Source: an uncultured Duganella sp. (lineage in GTDB: Bacteria > Pseudomonadota > Gammaproteobacteria > Burkholderiales > Burkholderiaceae). Taken from it: a stretch of DNA of 18,769 nucleotides. The position numbers were made by a program, and so were the translations under genes. The DNA lies in assembly GCA_946482635.1 (NCBI GenBank), contig CAMLSG010000099.1, positions 1 through 18,769 on the forward strand, read 5' to 3'. Positions 7,537-13,737 of the stretch are shown piece by piece. The notes under the pieces were generated by a model. That model was not told the origin of the DNA and searched no databases. It saw only the letters and a list, made by a program, of their open reading frames with translations. The number at the start of each line of letters is the position of its first letter. The first letter of the stretch is position 1.

Positions 7537-9201
7537 TTATAAGGCAGCGGAAACCCTTGGACTTTCGTTACCCAAGCGGTCGACCGCCGACACCACCACG
7601 CTGCGGGCCGGCACGCCGTTGTCGTCGGTCAGCACCACTTCGCTGCGGCCGGCGGGCACCACGTTGAAGCGCCATTCCTCGCCATAGCGCGCCCAGATCG
7701 CAAGATGGGTGGCGCGGCCGGCGTTGCCCAGGGTGAGCGCCAATCCACTGGCGTGGCGCTTGACGGCCACCGTCGGCGCCGGCGGCGCCTCGCTGCCCAG
7801 CCAGGGCGAAGCCGGCACCAGGGCCGGCCCTTGGTAGCTGGTGGCTTTCAGGTGCTCGCTCACGCCTTTGCGGTTTTGCATCAGGGCGGCGATGCTGAAA
7901 TGGATGTGGCCATTGGCATTGGCCCTGCTGCGCATGACGTCGACCTGCTGCACGATTTCGTCGGCTGTGAACGATTTGCTGGTGTCGTCGATACGGCTGG
8001 TGTACAGGCCTGGCCAGATATGGCGGCCGCGCTTGTTCTGCCCCAGCCAGTAATCGAGCAGCACCGGGAAAGCCTGCGGCTGCTGGGCGATTGGCCAGTA
8101 GAGCTGCGGGGCAAGGTAATCGAGCCAGCCGTTCTGCAGCCATAGTTCGGCATCGGCATACAGCTTGTCATACTGGCTGAAGCCCTGGATGCCGGGCGGG
8201 CGGCGGTCCGGGCGGCCAATGCCAAAGGGGCTGATGCCAAAGCGCACCCACGATTTCTCCTTGTGGATGCCGGTATAGATCGCCTCGATCAGCTGGTTGA
8301 CGTTCTGGCGCCGCCAGTTGGCGCGGTCCAGGGTGCCGCCGCCTTGCAGGTAGCGCTGGTAGGGGGCGGAGTCGGGGAAGTCGAGCTCGGGCTTGTTGCC
8401 GTTCGATGGCGCGTCCAGCGCCGCCTCGCCGCCATTGGCGCCGGGGGCTTCGATCGGATAAGGGTAGAAGTAGTCGTCGATGTGGACGCCGTCGATATCG
8501 TAGCGGCGCACAACGTCCAGTATCACATCCAGCGTTTGCTGGGCGGCGGCTTCCTCGCCCGGATCCATCCACAGGAATTTGCCGTACTGGCGCACCACTT
8601 GCGGCCTGGTGTTGGCGATATGCTCTCGCGCATTGGGCGTGCGGGCGGCGGAATGGCGGGCACGGTAAGGGTTGAACCATGCGTGCAACTCCAGGCCGCG
8701 GGCGTGGGCCTGCGTGATCCAGAATGCCAACGGGTCCCAGGCCGGTTCGGGAGCTTTGCCCTGCTGGCCGGTCAGGAATTCGGACCAGGGCTCCAGTTTC
8801 GAAGGGTAGATGGCATCGGCGCTGGGACGCACCTGCAGCACGATGGCGTTCAGGTGCAGCGACTTGGCGCGGTCGAGGATGGCGATGGCTTCCGCCTGCT
8901 GGCGCGCCGGCGGCAGGTTGCTGCGGCTTGGCCAGTCGATATTGGCGACCGTCGACACCCAGGCGGCGCGGAATTCGCGCGGTGCTGCGGGTGGCTGCTC
9001 GCCGGTCACGCGCTGCTGCACCGGCGCCGGTGCCGCACTCGTGGCTGGCGCGGGCGCAATGCCGCTCCCGCCTCCGGAGGATGGAGCCGCAGCTTCGCCG
9101 GCGGCTGGCACGGTCGGCGTCGATGAACACGCCCCCATTAATGCGGCCACGCCGGCCGCGGCGGCGGCTATGGTCAGCCGCCTTTTCGCATTAAAAGCCA
9201 A
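7537..9201 (-). CDS. GHL10 (DUF187) family lipoprotein glycosidase, DigH/YngK-like
   Basis: 554 residues. The lipoprotein signal ends in ALMGAC with C25 and SS after it, so outer-membrane anchoring is likely. An Ala/Pro/Ser/Gly-rich linker (about 26-72) precedes the glycosyl-hydrolase-like 10 barrel (about 76-430). Its signatures are EFRAAWVSTVANIDWPS, the helix-strand NAIVLQVRPSADA, LHAWFNPYRARHS, and DGVHIDDYFYPYP, which carries the likely catalytic acidic residues. A beta-sandwich-like C-terminal part (about 460-554) follows. The E. coli relative DigH (YddW) cuts glycan strands already stripped of peptides, which fits the amidase and MurQ nearby. The start is TTG at 9201: an in-frame TAG lies three codons upstream, no ATG lies before the signal peptide, and GAGGA sits 7 bases away. 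It begins 36 bases after the permease stop, so same operon. The bond cut is inferred from the family. Confidence 0.87.
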   Translation of the reverse strand: MAFNAKRRLTIAAAAAGVAALMGACSSTPTVPAAGEAAAPSSGGGSGIAPAPATSAAPAPVQQRVTGEQPPAAPREFRAAWVSTVANIDWPSRSNLPPARQQAEAIAILDRAKSLHLNAIVLQVRPSADAIYPSKLEPWSEFLTGQQGKAPEPAWDPLAFWITQAHARGLELHAWFNPYRARHSAARTPNAREHIANTRPQVVRQYGKFLWMDPGEEAAAQQTLDVILDVVRRYDIDGVHIDDYFYPYPIEAPGANGGEAALDAPSNGNKPELDFPDSAPYQRYLQGGGTLDRANWRRQNVNQLIEAIYTGIHKEKSWVRFGISPFGIGRPDRRPPGIQGFSQYDKLYADAELWLQNGWLDYLAPQLYWPIAQQPQAFPVLLDYWLGQNKRGRHIWPGLYTSRIDDTSKSFTADEIVQQVDVMRSRANANGHIHFSIAALMQNRKGVSEHLKATSYQGPALVPASPWLGSEAPPAPTVAVKRHASGLALTLGNAGRATHLAIWARYGEEWRFNVVPAGRSEVVLTDDNGVPARSVVVSAVDRLGNESPRVSAAL

Positions 9202-9237
9202 AACCTAATCCTCACATCAGCAGGAGCCGTATTCTAC

Positions 9238-10503
9238 CTATTCCCGGCCAAAGTCCGGATCTATCTTGATCAGTGCCGTCATGATGAAGGCTGGGACGGT
9301 TGCTGTGCAGACATAAATGAAGAAATGCTGGTAGCCCAGGTATTCCTGGATCGCGCCGCTGGCCATCTGCGGAATCATCATCCCAAGCGCCATGAAGCCG
9401 GTGCAGATCGAATAGTGCGCGGTCTTGTGCTCGCCCTGGCTGACCATGATCATGTACATCATGAACGAGGTGAAACCGAGGCCGTAGCCGAACTGCTCCA
9501 CCGCCAGGCAGGCCGAGATCCAGGCAAAGTTCTGCGGCTGCGCCTGCGACAGGTAAACGAAAATCAGGTCGGGGATATGGATCGCAATGGCGAAGGGCCA
9601 CAGGCAGCGCTTCAGGCCATAGCGCCCAATCAGCCAGCCGCCCACCAGGCCGCCGAGGATCAGGCCGATGATGCCGATCGTGCCATAGGCGATGCCCACG
9701 TCCGCGGTGCTCAGGCCAAGGCCGCCTTTTTCCAGCGGGTCTTTCAGGAACGGCACCACCATCTTCAGCAACTGCGATTCGCCAAGGCGGAACAGCAGCA
9801 GGAACAACAGGATGACGACAATGCCGTCCTTGCGGAAGAAGGCGGCGAACGTCGCAAAGAATTCCTGCATCGGCGCCGAGGAATGTGCGGCAGGCTTGTC
9901 TTCCGCCGGCCGTGGCAGCACGAAGAAATGGTAGATCGCCAACGCCAGGAAGATTGCGCCCGTCACGCCGAAGGTGATGGCCCAGGCCATGTGGGGATTG
10001 CCGTGGTACTTGATGATTTCGCCGGCCAGGAAAAGCAGGCCGCCGTTGCAGGCCACGTTGGCCGCGCGGTAGAACGTACTGCGCACGCCGACGAACTCCG
10101 CCTGCTGCTTCTGGCGCAAGCCGAGCATGTAAAAACCATCCGCCGCGATATCGTGCGTGGCGGAGCTGAACGCCATCAGCCACATGACACCCAGGCTAAG
10201 CTGGAAAAAGTTCGAAAGCGGCAGCGTGAACGCGACCGCCGCCAGCGACACACCCAGCACCATCTGCAGGATGGCGACCCAGGCGCGCTTGGTGCCGAAC
10301 ATTTCGATCAGGGGAGACCACAGCGGCTTGATGACCCATGGCAGGTACAGCCAGCCGGTGTAGAACGCCATCTCCGTGTTGGAGATGCCAAGGTCCTTGT
10401 ACATGGCGGTGGACAGCGCCATCACCACGAAATAGGGAATGCCCTGGTTGAAATACAGTGTCGGGACCCAGCCCCATGGGCTGCGTTGCTGCGCTCGATC
10501 CAT
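9238..10503 (-). CDS. MFS permease, AmpG/MurT-like amino-sugar or muropeptide importer
   Basis: 421-residue inner-membrane protein with about 12 transmembrane helices. Recognisable patches are LYFNQGIPYFVVMALSTAMY in helix 1, the loop YLPWVIKPLWSPLIEMFGTKR between helices 2 and 3 (MFS motif A position), SSATHDIAADGFYM and GVRSTFYRAAN. These belong to the AmpG-like branch. E. coli AmpG is longer, about 490 residues with 14 helices, so this is the compact form. Compact members lying beside a kinase and MurQ, as in Tannerella MurT-MurK-MurQ, import MurNAc. Here the cargo may be MurNAc, GlcNAc, the disaccharide or an anhydro-muropeptide; the sequence does not decide. AAAGGA precedes ATG 10503. 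Gaps of 39 bases to murQ and 36 to the glycosidase gene place it in their operon. Confidence 0.85.
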   Translation of the reverse strand: MDRAQQRSPWGWVPTLYFNQGIPYFVVMALSTAMYKDLGISNTEMAFYTGWLYLPWVIKPLWSPLIEMFGTKRAWVAILQMVLGVSLAAVAFTLPLSNFFQLSLGVMWLMAFSSATHDIAADGFYMLGLRQKQQAEFVGVRSTFYRAANVACNGGLLFLAGEIIKYHGNPHMAWAITFGVTGAIFLALAIYHFFVLPRPAEDKPAAHSSAPMQEFFATFAAFFRKDGIVVILLFLLLFRLGESQLLKMVVPFLKDPLEKGGLGLSTADVGIAYGTIGIIGLILGGLVGGWLIGRYGLKRCLWPFAIAIHIPDLIFVYLSQAQPQNFAWISACLAVEQFGYGLGFTSFMMYMIMVSQGEHKTAHYSICTGFMALGMMIPQMASGAIQEYLGYQHFFIYVCTATVPAFIMTALIKIDPDFGRE

Positions 10504-10542
10504 TACGTCCTTTCTTATCGGCCGGGACGAGCGCAGGACGGG

Positions 10543-11424
10543 TCAAATGGTGAGTGCGCCGCGCACGCTGCCCCTGGCCTGGTCCAGCAAGTCTCCCGCC
10601 TGCTGCACCGTGGTTTTCTTTAACAGGGCGACCACCGCCACTTTGACGTGGAAGCCGCACTGTTCCAGCGCTGTGCGGGCTGCCGCTTCGTCGGCGCCGG
10701 TGGCGTGCATGGTGAGCCGCACCGTGCGCGCAAACAGCTTCGCATTGGTCGGCTTCAAGTCTACCATCAAGTTTCCATAAACCTTGTTCAGGCGGACCAT
10801 GATCGCGCTGGAAATCGTGTTCAGGACGATCTTCTGCGAGGTGCCTGCTTTCAGGCGCGTGCTGCCGGAAATGATTTCGTGGCCGGTGTCGAGCGTGATG
10901 CCGATTTCGGCTTCCTGCGTTACCGGCGAACCAGGGTTGTTGGCGATCCCGATGGTCAGCGCGCCGGCCTGCCGCGCGGCCGCCAGTGCGCCAAGCACGT
11001 AGGGCGTGGTGCCGGATGCGGCCAGCGCCAGCACGACATCGTTCCGCCCCGGTTGCAGCGCCAGCAAGTCGCGCGCGCCTTGTTCGCGGTCGTCCTCGGC
11101 GCCTTCCACCGCCTGGAACATGGCTTCGCTGCCGCCGGCGAGGATGGCAACGGCCCGTTCGTGCGGCCAGGAGAAGGTGGGATAGAGCTCAACGCTGTCG
11201 AGCACGCCGAGCCGGCCGGACGTGCCGGCGCCGACATAGAGCAGCCGCCCGCCCGCTTCGATGCGGGGCACGGCAGCTTCGACTGCTTGGGCAATAGCGG
11301 GGACTGCGGCGCGCACGGCTTGTACCGCGTTGAGCTGGTCATCGGCAAAGGCGGCAACCAGCTTCTCTATGGAATATTGGTCCAGTTCGCGATGTTGGGA
11401 ACTGGGCGTTTCGGTCTTCAGCAT
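10543..11424 (-). CDS. murQ: N-acetylmuramic acid 6-phosphate etherase
   Basis: 293 residues, close to the 298 of E. coli MurQ. It splits the lactyl ether of MurNAc-6-P, giving GlcNAc-6-P and D-lactate in the cytoplasm. The SIS domain carries LLYVGAGTSGRLGVLDSVE, with E79 at the catalytic acid position, and NNPGSPV. The family signature GHEIISGSTRLKAGTSQK and the segment starting NTISSAIMVRLNKVYGNLMV are intact. The usual ECPPTF after the catalytic Glu reads ELYPTF, a mild variation. The C-terminal part (about 240-293) is the helical UBA-like tail. ATG 11424 is chosen because homology starts there. It has no Shine-Dalgarno sequence, and TACACT ends exactly six bases upstream, so a leaderless transcript is possible. 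It follows gntR by 67 bases and leads the permease and glycosidase genes. Confidence 0.94.
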   Translation of the reverse strand: MLKTETPSSQHRELDQYSIEKLVAAFADDQLNAVQAVRAAVPAIAQAVEAAVPRIEAGGRLLYVGAGTSGRLGVLDSVELYPTFSWPHERAVAILAGGSEAMFQAVEGAEDDREQGARDLLALQPGRNDVVLALAASGTTPYVLGALAAARQAGALTIGIANNPGSPVTQEAEIGITLDTGHEIISGSTRLKAGTSQKIVLNTISSAIMVRLNKVYGNLMVDLKPTNAKLFARTVRLTMHATGADEAAARTALEQCGFHVKVAVVALLKKTTVQQAGDLLDQARGSVRGALTI

Positions 11425-11430
11425 AAAACG

Positions 11431-11436
11431 AGTGTA
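11431..11436 (-). promoter_or_regulatory. TACACT element ahead of murQ
   Basis: Minus-strand ATTACACTCG, with six bases (CGTTTT) between the hexamer and the murQ ATG. If used as a -10 hexamer, the usual start point seven bases downstream is the A of the ATG itself, giving a leaderless mRNA. It could instead be a regulator half-site, because the same core precedes gntR and the kinase gene. No clear -35 is seen. Confidence 0.4.
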
Positions 11437-11473
11437 ATGCCAAATTGCCGCGCCAGCCCATGACGAGGCTTGC

Positions 11474-11488
11474 GGGGGCCATGCCCCC
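11474..11488 (-). other. GGGGGC hairpin between gntR and murQ
   Basis: Perfect 6-bp stem GGGGGC/GCCCCC with a 3-base loop, starting 3 bases beyond the gntR stop. No T-run follows, so it is not a standard intrinsic terminator. It could attenuate read-through, block 3' exonuclease decay, or be chance in GC-rich DNA. Confidence 0.4.
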
Positions 11489-11491
11489 AGG

Positions 11492-12232
11492 TTATGAAGC
11501 GCGGCGCATCTCCGCCACGAAATCGTAATGATCGCTGCGGCAGTAGGAATGCGTGAGCTCGATCGCCTGGCCCGACTCAAGATAGGCGATACGGGTAATA
11601 AACAATACGGCCTGGCCTTCCGGCACTTCGAGCTGGCGCGCCAGTTCGGCCGAGGCATTCATGGCGCGGATGTGCTGCAGCGCGCGCGCCGGGCCTTTGC
11701 CGACCGAATCCAGGTATTGGTACAGCGAATCGCCGATCAGCTCCGGATTGGCGACGATGGTTTGCGGCAGCACCGAAACCTCATACGCCATCACCACATC
11801 ATCGGCCAGGCGCAAGCGCTCGAGGCGCGCCACGCGGGTATTCGGCGACAGCCCAAGGCTCAATTGTTCATCGGCACTGGCGGCGACAAGCGCGCGCTTC
11901 AGCCAGCGCGAGCCCGGCTTGTAGCCGCGCTGCGAAAGCTGTTCCGAGAAGCTGGTCAGGTTCGACAGCGGTTGTTCGATGCGCGGCGCGATGTAGTTGC
12001 CGGAGCCGCGGCGGCGTACCACCAGGCCCTGGTCCACCAGCTGGTCGATGGCTTTGCGGGCGGTCACGCGCGAAACATTCAGCAATTCCGAAAGGGTGCG
12101 TTCGGAAGGCAGCGCCTGGTCGACCTGGTAACGTCCGTTTCGAACATCGTCGCTCAACTTGCGGGCAATCTGCATGTACAGCGGCGAATTGTCTTGTTGG
12201 TCTGGTTTGAATTCAACGCTGGTGAGGCTCAT
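11492..12232 (-). CDS. GntR-family regulator with UTRA domain (HutC/NagR type)
   Basis: 246 residues. The winged helix (about 15-80) contains SPLYMQIARKLSDDVRNG, LPSERTLSELLNVSRVTARK and a wing RRRGSGNYI. The UTRA effector domain (about 95-240) follows, with TRVARLERLRLADD and ELTHSYCRSDHYDF. This is the HutC subfamily, to which the GlcNAc regulators NagR and YvoA belong; these bind GlcN-6-P or GlcNAc-6-P. That product arises from MurQ plus kinase, so feedback induction is a natural inference. AGGAGA at 12239-12244 precedes ATG 12232. The gene is divergent from the serine hydrolase across 161 bases and leads the murQ operon, so it probably controls both sides and itself. Confidence 0.92.
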   Translation of the reverse strand: MSLTSVEFKPDQQDNSPLYMQIARKLSDDVRNGRYQVDQALPSERTLSELLNVSRVTARKAIDQLVDQGLVVRRRGSGNYIAPRIEQPLSNLTSFSEQLSQRGYKPGSRWLKRALVAASADEQLSLGLSPNTRVARLERLRLADDVVMAYEVSVLPQTIVANPELIGDSLYQYLDSVGKGPARALQHIRAMNASAELARQLEVPEGQAVLFITRIAYLESGQAIELTHSYCRSDHYDFVAEMRRAS

Positions 12233-12253
12233 TACATTTCTCCTATAACTGCT

Positions 12254-12259
12254 AGTGTA
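12254..12259 (-). promoter_or_regulatory. TACACT element ahead of gntR
   Basis: Minus-strand ATTACACTAG, 21 bases before the gntR ATG. As a -10 it would give a leader of about 14 bases that includes AGGAGA, which is coherent. The core is shared with the elements before murQ (eight identical bases, ATTACACT) and the kinase (TACACT). Confidence 0.45.
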
Positions 12260-12359
12260 ATAGCGAAAGAGAAATCACGCTGCTCTTTTCATTTAGCTTT
12301 TATCCCCGATACACAGGGGTTATAGGCAGATAATCAGTTTTCATTAGCTGGCCGAAAGG

Positions 12360-12376
12360 ACAGCACCGTATGCTGT
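12360..12376 (+). promoter_or_regulatory. Inverted repeat ACAGCA-N5-TGCTGT, possible operator
   Basis: Perfect 6-bp arms around CCGTA, ending 6 bases before the AAGGAG of the serine hydrolase gene. Position suits a repressor site or a leader hairpin. It does not match the GT-rich palindromes typical of NagR/YvoA, so the binding protein is unknown. Confidence 0.45.
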
Positions 12377-12393
12377 GCGCATAAGGAGAATGC

Positions 12394-13689
12394 ATGCAAA
12401 AAGGAATGCGCGCCCTGATCGGCGCGGTACTGTTGGGCAGCATCGGCCACGCCTCGGCCGGCAAACTCGATGCGGAACTGGCGGCCATCGTCAACGACGC
12501 GCAGCGGCCGCTGTCCGGCTTGTCGGTGCTGGCGATCCGCGATGGCAAGGTGGCTTATCAACAACAGTTCGGCCTGCGCCGGCTTGATACGGCGGGCAGC
12601 GGCATGACCGCGCCGGTCACGCCGCAAACCCTGTTCCGCATTGCCTCTATTTCGAAAATGATGACCACCTTCGGTGTGATGAAGCTGGTCGAAGAAGGCA
12701 AGCTCACACTGGATGCCGACGCCGGCGACTACCTGGGCTTTGCGCTGCGCAATCCACATTACCCGACCCGCCCAATCACTTTGCGGCATTTGCTGAGCCA
12801 CACATCGACGCTGCGCGATGACGACGGCTACTTCTGGCCGGCCGGCACCGCCCTGCGCGATGTGCTTGTTCCGGAAGGGAAGATGTGGGCGCGTGATGGC
12901 GAGCCCGGCCAGTATTTCACTTATTCCAACCTGAACTGGGCTGTGGTCGGGACCATCATGGAGCGCGTGACGGGCGAGCGTTTCGACCGCTTGATGAAGC
13001 GCCTCTTGCTGGCGCCGATGGGCCTGCACGGCGGCTATAACCCTGCCGAGTTCAGCGCGCAGGAGGTGGCCGATACGGCCACCCTGTACCGCCGCCGCAC
13101 GCGCGATACCGAAGTGTGGGATAGCCGGGGTCCGTGGATCGCACAGGTCGATGACTTCGGCGTGGCCGCGCCGCAGCAACCGCCGGGCATCGACAAGTAT
13201 GTGATCGGCACCAATGCCACGCCGTTCAGCCCGACCGGCGGCCTGCGCATGTCGGCGGGCGATATGGGCAAGATCATGCTGATGCTGATCAACAATGGCC
13301 GCCATGAAGGCAAGCAGGTCATCCAGCCTGCCTCGCTGGCCCTGATGTTCGGCGAGCAGTGGCGCTTCAACGGCAGCAATGGCGATACGCTGAAAGGTCT
13401 CTACCATAGCTGGGGCCTGGGTGCGCAGCGCTTTGCCGACGTGGGGGGCAATATGGGCGGCATGCCGAAGGATGGCCGCTTCCATGCGGTCGGCCACCTG
13501 GGTGAGGCCTACGGCCTGGTGTCCACCTTTGCCGTGGACTTGCAGAAGAAGCAAGGCATCGTGTCCCTGATCGGCGGCTTTGGCAGCGATCCGGATGCCG
13601 ACCCGGGCCTGCATTCGGCGCATACCCGTGCCGAGGAGAGGATCCTTGATGCGATTTACCAACGCGCCATCCTCCGACGCCGCGACTGA
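12394..13689 (+). CDS. Secreted serine hydrolase of beta-lactamase/PBP fold (class C-like)
   Basis: 431 residues. A signal peptide covers about 1-22 (ASA cleavage site), so the enzyme is periplasmic or secreted. The three motifs of the family are present: SISK with nucleophile S85 and K88, Y177-S178-N179 in YFTYSNLNW, and H368-L369-G370 replacing KTG. An HxG third motif and the length resemble the EstB / D-aminopeptidase / AmpH-like branch rather than true AmpC beta-lactamases. Substrates in that branch include D-amino-acid peptides, muropeptides and esters. Being divergent from gntR and upstream of a D-amino-acid dehydrogenase, a peptidase releasing D-Ala is an attractive guess, but esterase activity is equally possible. 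AAGGAG precedes ATG 12394. The dehydrogenase gene starts 48 bases downstream. Confidence 0.85.
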   Translation: MQKGMRALIGAVLLGSIGHASAGKLDAELAAIVNDAQRPLSGLSVLAIRDGKVAYQQQFGLRRLDTAGSGMTAPVTPQTLFRIASISKMMTTFGVMKLVEEGKLTLDADAGDYLGFALRNPHYPTRPITLRHLLSHTSTLRDDDGYFWPAGTALRDVLVPEGKMWARDGEPGQYFTYSNLNWAVVGTIMERVTGERFDRLMKRLLLAPMGLHGGYNPAEFSAQEVADTATLYRRRTRDTEVWDSRGPWIAQVDDFGVAAPQQPPGIDKYVIGTNATPFSPTGGLRMSAGDMGKIMLMLINNGRHEGKQVIQPASLALMFGEQWRFNGSNGDTLKGLYHSWGLGAQRFADVGGNMGGMPKDGRFHAVGHLGEAYGLVSTFAVDLQKKQGIVSLIGGFGSDPDADPGLHSAHTRAEERILDAIYQRAILRRRD

Positions 13690-13691
13690 AC

Positions 13692-13697
13692 TACAAT
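13692..13697 (+). promoter_or_regulatory. Possible -10 hexamer between serine hydrolase and dadA
   Basis: TACAAT, 40 bases before the dadA ATG and just past the stop of the hydrolase gene. It is a good -10 match without a visible -35, so it could give dadA a private promoter in addition to read-through. Confidence 0.3.
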
Positions 13698-13737
13698 AGA
13701 CTCAATTTTCCACAAGGCAACACAATTCGGAGAGCGG

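Larger units (their letters stand above)
12233..12393. promoter_or_regulatory. Divergent promoter region between gntR and serine hydrolase
   Basis: 161 bases without a gene. It holds ribosome-binding sites at each end (AGGAGA at 12239-12244 on the minus strand; AAGGAG at 12383-12388 on the plus strand), a TACACT element for gntR, an AT-rich middle with GATAAT at 12329-12334 as a possible plus-strand -10, and an inverted repeat at 12360-12376. A CCCC-N8-GGGG symmetry lies at 12304-12319. No canonical -35 is evident on either strand. Confidence 0.6.

Noticed and set aside
9325..10623. Long plus-strand open frame opposite the MFS permease
   Set aside because: It is rich in Arg, His, Gln and Ala with no domain pattern, and mirrors the third-codon GC bias of the permease and murQ genes on the other strand.
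12304..12319. CCCC-N8-GGGG in the gntR upstream region as an operator
   Set aside because: The arms are only four bases and of one base type; likely by chance.
12334..13662. Long minus-strand open frame opposite the serine hydrolase
   Set aside because: The plus strand carries all catalytic motifs of a known family plus signal peptide and ribosome-binding site; the opposite frame is a composition shadow.
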